Program-made: the position numbers and the translations under genes
NCBI GenBank assembly: GCA_018813975.1
Contig: JAHJAQ010000086.1
Location: 1 to 23,393, forward strand
DNA from: Microcaldota archaeon
GTDB lineage: Archaea; Iainarchaeota; Iainarchaeia; Iainarchaeales; JAGVWC01
Length of the DNA stretch: 23,393 nucleotides
Reading direction: 5' to 3'
Notes under the pieces: generated by a model
Told to the model about the DNA's origin: nothing
The model's database searches: none
Seen by the model: only the letters and a program-made list of their open reading frames with translations
Shown: positions 1 to 6,741 of the stretch, in pieces
Layout: each line of letters opens with the position of its first letter
Position numbering within the stretch: the first letter of the stretch is position 1

Positions 1-510
1 CTGAACAAAGAAATCAATGTTTTTATAAGGGGGGTTTAATTTAGCTCTGTCTTTTAGCTCAACAAAAGCAGTTGATTTGCTACCATCAAAGTCTCGGTCA
101 TAGATAAAACCCAATATCCAATGTTCTGAATATTGGTCAGCAGGATAAAGGATATTTTTTGTATTATTCCTCAAGAAAGAAGTATAAGAACCCAAAGTAA
201 ATCCAAATGCACGATTGCCTTTTCTATAAGTGCTTTTTACATCAACAGCAATCTTTTTTTTGCTGCTTTTAGAGTCATAAATTGTAAAGTCAGGATAAAC
301 TGTCTGCTCAGTAGATAATTCAACAGTAAGATTGTTATTATCTGCAATTTTTTTAACATAAGGATATGCTAAAAGTTCAAAAACTCGAGATAAAATCTTT
401 GTATCAGTCCCAAAAGAGTATATTTCATCCTCTGACGTAAGAACTCCTTTAACCAACCAAGAAGGCTTTTCCTCTTTAATTAACTCATAAAATTCATTTA
501 AGAAATCCAT
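1..510 (-). CDS. EcoRV-family type II restriction endonuclease, N-terminal 170 residues (cut by window edge)
   Basis: The reverse strand is open from an ATG at 510 to base 1, giving 170 residues with no stop. Compared with the EcoRV sequence as I know it, the two are collinear without gaps through the active site. The triad falls at identical numbers, D74 (in YPDFT), D90 and K92 (AVDVKSTY), and E45, Q69 and K38 (in GTDTKILS) are also kept. Further on, YTSFLRNNTKNILYP and DQY..HWI match EcoRV blocks. EcoRV has about 245 residues, so roughly 75 are missing, including the DNA-reading R-loop. It should therefore be a Mg-dependent PD-(D/E)xK endonuclease, perhaps cutting GATATC. A partner methyltransferase is expected beyond the left edge and is not visible. 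An in-frame stop lies ten codons upstream, supporting this start. The gene is A/T-rich, which fits horizontal acquisition. The family call is very secure; specificity is inferred. Confidence 0.93.
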   Translation of the reverse strand, partial: MDFLNEFYELIKEEKPSWLVKGVLTSEDEIYSFGTDTKILSRVFELLAYPYVKKIADNNNLTVELSTEQTVYPDFTIYDSKSSKKKIAVDVKSTYRKGNRAFGFTLGSYTSFLRNNTKNILYPADQYSEHWILGFIYDRDFDGSKSTAFVELKDRAKLNPPYKNIDFFVQ

Positions 511-515
511 TTGAG

Positions 516-565
516 AATTAATGTGCAAAACACTTAATTAATGTGCAGGATTCAATAAATGTGCA
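516..565 (-). repeat. Three direct repeats of TGCACATT(A/T)ATT before the endonuclease start
   Basis: Reading the minus strand towards the endonuclease, TGCACATTTATT (565-554), TGCACATTAATT (547-536) and TGCACATTAATT (527-516) occur in tandem. They are spaced 18 and 20 bases and end 5 bases before the ATG. Two copies are identical over 12 bases and the third differs at one. The position, between a possible TATA element and the start codon, suits an operator or a leader regulatory site, but no cognate regulator is visible in the window. Confidence 0.55.
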
Positions 566-582
566 AAGCCAATCTCTTTTTG

Positions 583-628
583 CCCTTTTTAAATCCCTTT
601 TTAAAGGTTTTTAAAGGGTTTATAAATA
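583..628. promoter_or_regulatory. Divergent promoter region between endonuclease and TBP
   Basis: CCCTTTTTAAA occurs twice in direct order (583-593 and 595-605), followed by TTTTTAAAGGG (608-618) and then TTTATAAATA (619-628). The last is a good archaeal TATA box for TBP, about 46 bases before its GTG, giving a predicted start of transcription near 650. On the minus strand GATTTAAAAA (595-586) could be the TATA box of the endonuclease. Its start of transcription would then fall near the outermost TGCACATT repeat. The assignments are inferred from position and composition. Confidence 0.55.
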
Positions 629-670
629 AGCGTGAAGTATTGAGTGACCACGTGAAAAGGGGGTTTTTGG

Positions 671-1306
671 GTGAAATATCAAATTGTAAACCTAGTAGCA
701 AGCGCGAATTTGAATGCCACATTAGATTTGTATAACTTGGCCATTACCATTCCGGATATTGAATATGAACCAGAACAATTTCCGGGCGCTATTCTAAAAC
801 TAAAAGAGCCAAAAGTTTCTATGTTATTGTTTAAAAACGGTAAACTTATTATTTCGGGAGCGAGTTCTGAAGAACAGATTCAACAAGGCATTCGAAAAGC
901 AAGCAAACTCATTCACGAAATCCAAAAAAGTGTTAAAGTAGTTTCTAAAGTCGAGTATGAGGTTGTAAATTTAGTTGCAACCGCCAACTTGAACAAAAAT
1001 CTAGACTTATTCCAAATCGCATTAAAACTAGATACGGTAGAATACGAACCAGAACAATTTCCGGGCGCTATTTTGCGCATTATGGATCCCATAATAACTT
1101 TGTTATTGTTTAAGAATGGAAAAGTGATTTGTGCTGGCGCCAAAAGAGAAGAACTATTGCGCAAAGGATTGCGAAAGGCTGCTCAAATGATAGCCGAAGT
1201 TAACAAGGAATCCACTCTTCCAGGAGACAATTTTGGTGTAGAAAAACCAAAGCGAAAACGAGCAACAACAAAAACTAAAACACCAAAAACAGTAAAAAAA
1301 ACCTAA
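671..1306 (+). CDS. tbp: TATA-box-binding protein (TBP)
   Basis: This 211-residue protein is the general transcription factor that binds and bends the TATA box and recruits TFB. It has two direct TBP repeats, about residues 2-88 and 95-180. Each carries NLVA(S/T)ANLN, EYEPEQFPGAIL and LLLFKNGK blocks, with the phenylalanines that wedge into DNA (EQFPG, LLFKNG) in place. The start is GTG, with a G-rich ribosome-binding stretch (659-663) seven bases upstream. Residues from about 193 onward form a Lys/Arg/Thr-rich tail ending in KTVKKT. Many archaeal TBPs instead end in a short acidic tail, so this basic extension is unusual. The two repeats are unusually alike even at DNA level, including a perfect 27-base match (767-793 and 1046-1072). 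It is likely transcribed alone from the TATA box at 619-628. Confidence 0.97.
   Translation: MKYQIVNLVASANLNATLDLYNLAITIPDIEYEPEQFPGAILKLKEPKVSMLLFKNGKLIISGASSEEQIQQGIRKASKLIHEIQKSVKVVSKVEYEVVNLVATANLNKNLDLFQIALKLDTVEYEPEQFPGAILRIMDPIITLLLFKNGKVICAGAKREELLRKGLRKAAQMIAEVNKESTLPGDNFGVEKPKRKRATTKTKTPKTVKKT
767..1072 (+). repeat. Perfect 27-bp direct repeat within the TBP gene
   Basis: Bases 767-793 and 1046-1072 are identical over 27 bases and encode EPEQFPGAI in both halves of TBP. The copies are 279 bases (93 codons) apart, in the same reading frame. Synonymous sites are identical as well, which is unexpected for halves that arose by an ancient duplication. Confidence 0.85.
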
Positions 1307-1325
1307 AAAACACGAAAAATAGGGG

Positions 1326-1334
1326 TTTAAAAGC
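1326..1334 (+). promoter_or_regulatory. TATA box of the 5S rRNA gene
   Basis: TTTAAAAGC lies with its centre about 28 bases before the inferred 5S 5' end at 1356/1357 and follows a purine-rich stretch (AAAAATAGGGG) that could serve as the TFB element. This fits an archaeal stable-RNA promoter and implies that the 5S gene has its own transcript. Confidence 0.6.
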
Positions 1335-1342
1335 TTTTTTTT
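1335..1342 (+). terminator. Oligo-T terminator after TBP
   Basis: Eight consecutive T lie about 30 bases after the TBP stop codon, a typical archaeal oligo-U termination signal. The tract also falls between the 5S TATA box and the 5S start, so it could be part of that promoter's spacer instead. Confidence 0.4.
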
Positions 1343-1355
1343 ACCTAATTTGCTT

Positions 1356-1475
<120 letters not shown>

Positions 1476-1481
1476 CTTTAT

Positions 1482-1500
1482 ATTTTTCCTACTTTTTTAT
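1482..1500 (+). terminator. T-rich terminator after 5S rRNA
   Basis: Two T runs (1483-1487 and 1493-1498) directly follow the 5S gene and fit archaeal oligo-U termination. The overlapping sequence TTTATATTTTT (from 1477) could also be the TATA element of the next gene. Confidence 0.45.
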
Positions 1501-1534
1501 TAATCTCTTGCACTATTAGATTTAGTGGTGTTAT

Positions 1535-2098
1535 ATGGCTACTAAAAAAGCACGTACGTCGTTTCCTCAAGGGCCTAGAAGAGTTCGAATTGTAGGGCCA
1601 CTTACACTCAAAAAACTGAAAGATGCTCGAAGACAAATTGTTCGAAAACTAGTCCGAAAAAAATCAGTTCCTTGGACTGAAGGACTAGCTAACTGGAAAA
1701 AACGAGTGCTTGCAGGAAAACCAAAAAGAATTCGAATTCCACCAAAAGGCACTTCAATTATTGGGATTCAACGATGGAAAGAAGAACAACCATTTCATGA
1801 AGTGTATCGCACGTGTCAAAGTATTGTACTATCTGAACGTTTAACAAAACAAGAACGACAAAAAGTTCAAGCATTCAATTTAATATTAGACCGAGTACTT
1901 GCACATTGGTGGAAACATACAAGAAAAGTACCAAAATTAATCGGCCAGGCAGTTGATTTGGATATTATTGGCAGACAAAAATGGGCAGTTGATTGGCAAA
2001 ACCAAATCATGGATCAAATCGGACCTGTTTATAATATTATGATTAAATTACAAGAGCAGGAGTATGGTACTGGGCCACCCCCCAGAAGACCAGCCTAG
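1535..2098 (+). CDS. Hypothetical basic protein, 187 residues
   Basis: I do not recognise a family. The protein is strongly basic in its first half, rich in Lys/Arg with RRVRIVG, RKLVRKK and KPKRIRIPPKG stretches, and has several tryptophans in the second half (HWWKH, WAVDWQ). It ends in a proline/arginine tail (GPPPRRPA). No signal peptide, membrane segment or metal site is visible. The charge suggests nucleic-acid or ribosome association, but this is only an inference. The ATG at 1535 is preceded by GGTG at 1528-1531, a plausible ribosome-binding site. It is convergent with the next gene, and the two stop codons overlap in a single CTAG at 2095-2098. Codon use matches its neighbours. Confidence 0.75.
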   Translation: MATKKARTSFPQGPRRVRIVGPLTLKKLKDARRQIVRKLVRKKSVPWTEGLANWKKRVLAGKPKRIRIPPKGTSIIGIQRWKEEQPFHEVYRTCQSIVLSERLTKQERQKVQAFNLILDRVLAHWWKHTRKVPKLIGQAVDLDIIGRQKWAVDWQNQIMDQIGPVYNIMIKLQEQEYGTGPPPRRPA

Positions 2099-2409
2099 TT
2101 TTCACGCTTTTTCTTGGAGGTGCCAATAATATCTCCAATTCTAGGATAAAAACCATGTTTTAGAAAAAAACTTTCAATAAGCCGATGAAGATACTTTCGA
2201 GCTCTTTCGCGCGCTTGAACTGCTTCCACACTTTTTCCGGGCGCCATTCTTTGTAATTGTCGGTCCACTGCTTGCAAGTATTGTTTTCCTGTTAAAGGAG
2301 AAGCACGAACAACAGGCATTTCTTTTGGAATGGTTCTTGTTGGAGAATCTACAATCACAAATTTAGGTGTTTTTCCAACACAAGCAGAAACCTTTTTTGG
2401 CGCAGCCAT
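2095..2409 (-). CDS. Hypothetical small protein, 104 residues
   Basis: I do not recognise a family. The protein is soluble and basic. An N-terminal part (KFVIVDSPTRTIPKEMPVVRASP) is followed by a predicted helical stretch (about residues 42-85, with ARERARKYLHRLIESFF) and a lysine-rich end (GTSKKKREN). It begins eight bases after the stop codon of the arrestin-like gene, so it is probably the last gene of the long minus-strand operon that starts near 9550. Its stop codon shares CTAG (2095-2098) with that of the convergent gene. No function can be assigned. Confidence 0.72.
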   Translation of the reverse strand: MAAPKKVSACVGKTPKFVIVDSPTRTIPKEMPVVRASPLTGKQYLQAVDRQLQRMAPGKSVEAVQARERARKYLHRLIESFFLKHGFYPRIGDIIGTSKKKREN

Positions 2410-2417
2410 TTCAAAAA

Positions 2418-2882
2418 CTATCCAACGTTTAATTGTATTCTTTTGCTAATATCCAGTCCACCAGAAATATCCAAGTTGGCTTTTAGGTACCATTTTGGTT
2501 GAGACGGAATTCCCCCTAAAAACTGGGCAGCAGAAACCACTTCACCCAAGGCTCCTTCTGGTTTTTGGGGAACTAATTCCGAGGGAAGTTTGATTTGAAA
2601 AGAATATTCTTTTTCTCCCAAATATTCTTTTTCACCATCCAAATACGTTAGTAGTGAAAATATTTTTTTTGTCTGACTCTTCGAACTAAAAGAAGTCTTG
2701 CCCCCCATACGCAAGCCCCGTTGAGTTTGGGTTTGTTCACCATAAAATTCAATGTACACGCGCTTGGCTTTTTTGGGTTTATTTACTTTCAAAAAAACTG
2801 TTCCGGAAATTGTTTCGCCAGGCGCATAATTTAGCTTTTCTGTTTTGATTTCTATTTTGCCACCACCAAAACCAAAAACCAT
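2418..2882 (-). CDS. Arrestin-fold (Spo0M-like) domain protein
   Basis: This 154-residue protein starts (MVFGFGGGKIEIKTEKLNYAPGE) in the way of arrestin N-terminal-like and Spo0M-like beta-sandwich proteins. The pattern continues with ISGTVFLKVNKPKKAKRVYIEFYGEQ, then a loop, then EKEYSFQIKLPSELVPQ, which matches the family's 'F.I.LP..' strand; WYLKANLDISGGLDISKRI is the last conserved strand pair. Such domains are protein-binding scaffolds; no catalytic residues are expected. I chose the ATG at 2882 rather than the upstream in-frame start at 2924. It is preceded by a strong GGGAGGTAA ribosome-binding site lying in the last codons of argF, five bases separate it from the argF stop, and the family's N-terminus begins here. 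The function within an amino-acid catabolism operon is unknown. Confidence 0.78.
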   Translation of the reverse strand: MVFGFGGGKIEIKTEKLNYAPGETISGTVFLKVNKPKKAKRVYIEFYGEQTQTQRGLRMGGKTSFSSKSQTKKIFSLLTYLDGEKEYLGEKEYSFQIKLPSELVPQKPEGALGEVVSAAQFLGGIPSQPKWYLKANLDISGGLDISKRIQLNVG

Positions 2883-2887
2883 TAGTA

Positions 2888-3832
2888 TTACCTCCCATTT
2901 TTTTTGTTTTGTTCTAATAACCAAACCAATAATGCTTTTTGAGCATGCAACCTGTTTTCGGCTTGGTCAAACACAATAGATCGTTTAGAATCAAGTATTT
3001 CATCTGTAACTTCAAATCCACGATGTGCGGGCAAATTATGCATAAACAGCGCCCCTTTAGGTGCGTTTTGCAATAGTTTTTCATTCACTTGAAACGGCTT
3101 TAAAATCTTAGTGCGTTCTTTGGCCTCGCTTTCGGGAATATGATAGCTCATCCAAGAATCCGTGTACACAATATCCGCGTTTTGAATGGCATCAATGGGA
3201 TTAAAAGCTACGAAAACCTTTCCACCACTGTCTTTTGCTAGTTTTCCGGCTAATTCCATGATTTTTTCTTTTGGACGAAAGGCTTCTTGTTTGGGACAAC
3301 CAATAGAAACATTCATTCCCAGCAAAACCCCGCCAATTAATAACGAGTCCAATACGTTTTCATTTGCATCCCCTACATAGGCTACATTTAATCCTTTTAG
3401 TTTTCCCTTGTGTTCGAGCATGGTTTGAAAATCCGCTAATCCCTGGCAAGGATGGGAAAGGTTGCTCATGGCATTAATCACGGGAATTGAACTCGCATTC
3501 GCCAGTTCTTGTAGGGTAGAGTGCTCGGCAATGCGCGCGGTAATAAGATCACAGTACCGTGAAACCGATTGGGCAAAATCAGAAATGGTTTCTTTTTTGC
3601 CCAAAGTAGATTCTTTAATATCATAAAAAATACCATGACCCCCTAATTGGGTCATGGCAGTTTCAAATGAAACGCGTGTTCGAACAGATGGTTGTTCAAA
3701 AAACATTAACAAGGTTTTTTGTTTTAGGGTTTGGGAAAACTTTTGCGGTTTTTTTTTGATTTCAATTGCTTTTTTGATTAAGAATTCGAGTTCTTTTGCG
3801 GTTAAATCTTTTAAACTCAAGAAGTGTCGCAA
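2888..3832 (-). CDS. argF: Ornithine carbamoyltransferase-family enzyme
   Basis: The enzyme joins or splits carbamoyl phosphate and ornithine/citrulline (or a related amine) in the cytoplasm. It has 314 residues, the usual length. The carbamoyl-phosphate loop reads EQPSVRTRVSFE (about 46-57), with Val in place of the usual Thr of STRTR. HPCQGLAD (127-134) is intact. The amino-acid binding loop reads YTDSWMSYHIPE instead of the typical D-x-W-x-S-M-G. The HCLP motif is MHNLPAHRG (264-272), so Asn replaces the Cys that normally contacts ornithine. VFDQAENRLHAQKALL is standard. The start is TTG at 3832, six bases after GGTGA, which overlaps the end of the COG2403 gene; an ATG five bases upstream is out of frame. 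Because a carbamate kinase lies in the same operon, the likely direction is catabolic. The true amine substrate is uncertain given the altered residues. Confidence 0.88.
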   Translation of the reverse strand: MRHFLSLKDLTAKELEFLIKKAIEIKKKPQKFSQTLKQKTLLMFFEQPSVRTRVSFETAMTQLGGHGIFYDIKESTLGKKETISDFAQSVSRYCDLITARIAEHSTLQELANASSIPVINAMSNLSHPCQGLADFQTMLEHKGKLKGLNVAYVGDANENVLDSLLIGGVLLGMNVSIGCPKQEAFRPKEKIMELAGKLAKDSGGKVFVAFNPIDAIQNADIVYTDSWMSYHIPESEAKERTKILKPFQVNEKLLQNAPKGALFMHNLPAHRGFEVTDEILDSKRSIVFDQAENRLHAQKALLVWLLEQNKKNGR

Positions 3833-3838
3833 GACATC

Positions 3839-5146
3839 TCACCTTACTTTAGCTAGAAAAGCGCATAATTTTTGAACGCTTTCGGCATCCAATTCATAGG
3901 CCACATCAAATATTGGTTTGTTCACATTTAATAGTTTTTTGAGATTAATGGGTGTACCGCTTACTACCGCGTCACAAGGCGTGTCATTAATGGTTTGTTC
4001 TAGTTCTCGAACTTGTTTGGTGCCATATCCCATGGCGGGAAGGATTTCCTTTAAATGCGGGAATTTTTCGAATATTTTTTGAATAGAACCAACAGCATGC
4101 GGTCTAGGATCCACTAGTATACAACCTAATTTTTTCGCGGCAACTGTTCCGGCCCCAAATGGCATGCCACCATGCGTAGTGGTTGGACCATCTTCTACTA
4201 CTAATACTTTTTTGCCACGAACGAGTTCTGGGTTTGAAAAGGATAAATCTGATTTGGCTTTGATAATGTGGACATGCGGGTTTACTTTTCGCGCGTTTTT
4301 TTCCACGATTTCAACTTGTTCTTTGGAAGCAGAATCAATCTTGTTAATGATTAGTACGTCGGCCATGCGAAAATTGGTTTCTCCGGGATAATAGCTGAGT
4401 TCGTGACCGGCTCTGTGAGGATCGGCTACAACAATGTTTAAATCGGGCGTGTAAAAACTCCAATCGTTATTTCCTCCGTCCCATAAAATAATATCGGCTT
4501 CTTTTTCGGCTTCTTCTAAAATGGCTTGGTAATCAACACCTGCAAAAATCACCATTCCTTTTTCAATATAGCGTTCGTATTCTTCTCTTTCTTCAATCGT
4601 GCAATCGTGTTTTTCAAAGTCATCATAATGTTCAAATCGTTGGACTGCTTGTTTGGCTAAATCACCGTATGGCATTGGGTGGCGAATTGCCACAATTTTT
4701 TCGCCTTTTTTTAAATAGTATTCTACAATGCTACGCGAGGTTTGGCTTTTTCCAGAACCGGTTCTAACAGCACAAACAGAAATCACTGGTTTTTTGCTTT
4801 TAATCATGGTGTCTTGTGGACCCAATAAAACAAAAGTAGCGCCTGCTGCTTGTACTTCAGATGCTTTGTTCATTACATATTGGTGTGAAACATCCGAGTA
4901 TGCAAAAGAACATTCATCCACATGGTGTTTTCGAACAATATCCTCTAATTCTTTTTCAGGATAAATGGGAATTCCAGTTGGATACTTGCCTCCTGCCAGA
5001 GAAGCGGGAAATCGCTTGTTGTCAATACCTGGAATTTGAGTGGCTGTAAAACCAACCACGTGATAGTTTGGATTGTTCTTATAAAAAACCAAAAAATTGT
5101 GAAAGTCTCTTCCGGCGGCTCCAAGAATCAATACGTTTCGCGTCAT
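3839..5146 (-). CDS. COG2403 P-loop protein, cyclic 2,3-diphosphoglycerate synthetase-like
   Basis: The 435-residue protein has an N-terminal Rossmann-like part (VLILGAAGRDFHNF, residues 5-18), a central P-loop (AVRTGSGKSQTSR, GSGKS at 130-134), a Walker-B-like WDGGNNDW (about 222-229) and an NKID guanine-recognition motif (268-271). It ends in a domain with VVEDGPTTTHGGMPFGAG. This order is that of the COG2403 family, related to archaeal cyclic 2,3-diphosphoglycerate synthetase; true synthetases are known from methanogens. From general knowledge, COG2403 genes often sit beside carbamate kinase and carbamoyltransferase genes, as here, so a role with carbamoyl phosphate or another phosphorylated metabolite is more likely than thermoprotectant synthesis. 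The ATG at 5146 follows the 2H phosphoesterase gene by 24 bases. Family is secure; reaction is not. Confidence 0.85.
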   Translation of the reverse strand: MTRNVLILGAAGRDFHNFLVFYKNNPNYHVVGFTATQIPGIDNKRFPASLAGGKYPTGIPIYPEKELEDIVRKHHVDECSFAYSDVSHQYVMNKASEVQAAGATFVLLGPQDTMIKSKKPVISVCAVRTGSGKSQTSRSIVEYYLKKGEKIVAIRHPMPYGDLAKQAVQRFEHYDDFEKHDCTIEEREEYERYIEKGMVIFAGVDYQAILEEAEKEADIILWDGGNNDWSFYTPDLNIVVADPHRAGHELSYYPGETNFRMADVLIINKIDSASKEQVEIVEKNARKVNPHVHIIKAKSDLSFSNPELVRGKKVLVVEDGPTTTHGGMPFGAGTVAAKKLGCILVDPRPHAVGSIQKIFEKFPHLKEILPAMGYGTKQVRELEQTINDTPCDAVVSGTPINLKKLLNVNKPIFDVAYELDAESVQKLCAFLAKVR

Positions 5147-5170
5147 GGTAAAAATAGAGTAGAGCGTTTT

Positions 5171-5746
5171 TTAAGGGTTTTCTTGAAAACCGAATCGTTT
5201 ATATTCTCTCCACTTCTTTTCCTGGATTTCTAAGACAATTGAAACATGGTCTATTTTGGTAGTTTTAGTGAAATGCTCGTTTTGGAAAAAGACCTTGGCT
5301 TTTTCAAAGCCTTCTTGGGAGAGGTCCTTAAAAGCCAGAGTAATGTGCGGTATGAATGGCCAGGGTTGCGTATACCACACTTTTTGTTTATCCGTTACGT
5401 GCTTTTTTATGCGCTCGGCTAATAATTGGAGCTTTTCGCTTGGAATAACACGCAAGTAAACTACATACAAAGAACAATTATCCACTTTACCCACAAAAGA
5501 ATCTATGAAATCAAAACCAGCAATAGCCACTTCAAAAGGCTCAAAAGAAGTAATTGCCGATTGAATGTCCTGATAAAATTCGGGAAGTTTTGATTGTTCC
5601 ATTTCAACGCCAGACCCGACTGTTATGTGCGGTTCCCAAATATCCAAACAAGCGCTAGAGCCACTAAGGTCTAAAAGCTTTTCTTGCAAAAACTGAATTT
5701 CTTTTGTTAACTCTTGGTCAAAATAAGAAACAATCGAAAAACGCAT
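5171..5746 (-). CDS. 2H phosphoesterase superfamily protein (2'-5' RNA ligase/LigT-like)
   Basis: The 191-residue protein has the two diagnostic H-x-T motifs of the 2H superfamily, PHITVG (H40, T42) and PHITLA (H134, T136), about 94 residues apart, within two similar alpha/beta halves. Characterised relatives hydrolyse or form 2',5' or cyclic phosphodiester bonds in RNA or nucleotides. It lies 20 bases after the carbamate kinase stop and before the COG2403 gene, so it is co-transcribed with metabolic genes rather than RNA-processing ones. The substrate could be a small cyclic phosphodiester, but this is inference. No ribosome-binding site stands out before the ATG. The fold assignment is firm and the substrate is unknown. 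Confidence 0.87.
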   Translation of the reverse strand: MRFSIVSYFDQELTKEIQFLQEKLLDLSGSSACLDIWEPHITVGSGVEMEQSKLPEFYQDIQSAITSFEPFEVAIAGFDFIDSFVGKVDNCSLYVVYLRVIPSEKLQLLAERIKKHVTDKQKVWYTQPWPFIPHITLAFKDLSQEGFEKAKVFFQNEHFTKTTKIDHVSIVLEIQEKKWREYKRFGFQENP

Positions 5747-5766
5747 AAAACGCTAATACATACAAA

Positions 5767-6702
5767 CTATTTTTTAAGAATGGTTCCGCTCTGACCTTTT
5801 AGGGAACGGGGAAGGCTTCGCGGAGCAGTGATTAACACTTTTTTACCGCCTTTTTTCAAGAAAGCAATGGCGGCCTCGATTTTTGGTTTCATGCTTCCCC
5901 TTCCAAACTGGCCTTGTTTCAAAAAATGTTGCGCTTGTTTAATGGTTAGTTTGGAAACGGATTTTTGATTTGGCTTTTTAAAGTTCAAAAAGACCTTTTC
6001 CACATCTGTTAGGATAATCAATTCATCTGCTTTGATTTGAGTGGCAAGCACTTGGGACGCTCTATCCTTATCAATGACTGCTGCCACTCCTTTCAAACCA
6101 TTTTTGGTTTTGAAAACCGGAATGCCTCCTCCCCCCGCACAAACCACAATAATGCCACTGGCAATTAGCTGTTGAATGGTTTTTTTTTCAATAATCTCAA
6201 TTGGTTTGGGAGAAGGAACAACCCGCCTCCAACCTCTACCACTATCTTCGATTATTTTCCAGCCTTTTCGTTTAAGCTTTTGGGCTTTTGCTTTAGAATA
6301 AAACGGACCGACCGGTTTGGAAGGATTTTTAAAAGCAGGGTCTTTGGGATTTACCACTACTTGCGAAAGCATGCTTACCACGGAGCGCTTTATGTTGTGT
6401 TTGGTAAGCGCATTGTAAACCGCTTGTTCAATAAGGTATCCCAATTCTCCTTGTGATTCTGCTACGGCAACTTCCATTGGAATGGCATAGGCTTTTCCTA
6501 AAGCACTTTCAACCTGGATTAAAATGTTGCCGACTTGAGGGCCGTTACCGTGGGTTAAAACCAATCGATTTCTTGCGCGAAACAAGGGGAGTAATTGGTG
6601 CAAGGCTTTTTGAATGTTCTCGAATTGGCGGGCAATAGATGGTTTTTCACCTGCTTTTAAGAGCGCATTTCCGCCCAGAGCCACTACAACCGTTTTTTTC
6701 AT
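5767..6702 (-). CDS. arcC: Carbamate kinase
   Basis: Carbamate kinase converts carbamoyl phosphate and ADP to ATP, ammonia and CO2, the energy-yielding step of the arginine deiminase type pathways. The 311-residue length is standard. Motifs in order are VALGGNALL (8-16), LTHGNGPQVGN (49-59), GELGYLIEQAVYN, VCAGGGGIPV, AVIDKDRAS and ADELIILTDVEKVF. Last come FGRGSMKPKIEAA, the conserved GSM-PKIEA block, and KGQSGTIL at the C-terminus. All are typical of amino-acid kinase family carbamate kinases. It follows the aminotransferase gene by 39 bases in the same minus-strand operon as ornithine carbamoyltransferase, which would supply carbamoyl phosphate. No arginine deiminase is present in the window, so citrulline or a carbamoylated amine would have to come from elsewhere. 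Confidence 0.95.
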   Translation of the reverse strand: MKKTVVVALGGNALLKAGEKPSIARQFENIQKALHQLLPLFRARNRLVLTHGNGPQVGNILIQVESALGKAYAIPMEVAVAESQGELGYLIEQAVYNALTKHNIKRSVVSMLSQVVVNPKDPAFKNPSKPVGPFYSKAKAQKLKRKGWKIIEDSGRGWRRVVPSPKPIEIIEKKTIQQLIASGIIVVCAGGGGIPVFKTKNGLKGVAAVIDKDRASQVLATQIKADELIILTDVEKVFLNFKKPNQKSVSKLTIKQAQHFLKQGQFGRGSMKPKIEAAIAFLKKGGKKVLITAPRSLPRSLKGQSGTILKK

Positions 6703-6741
6703 TTTAAACCATCTTTTTTAGAGAAAATAAAATGTACCGGG

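Noticed and set aside
133..318. Plus-strand open frame of 61 codons
   Set aside because: It lies antisense to the EcoRV-like gene, whose conserved active-site blocks account for this sequence.
2883..2924. Longer start for the arrestin-like gene at 2924
   Set aside because: It would overlap argF, and the strong GGGAGGTAA site serves the ATG at 2882.
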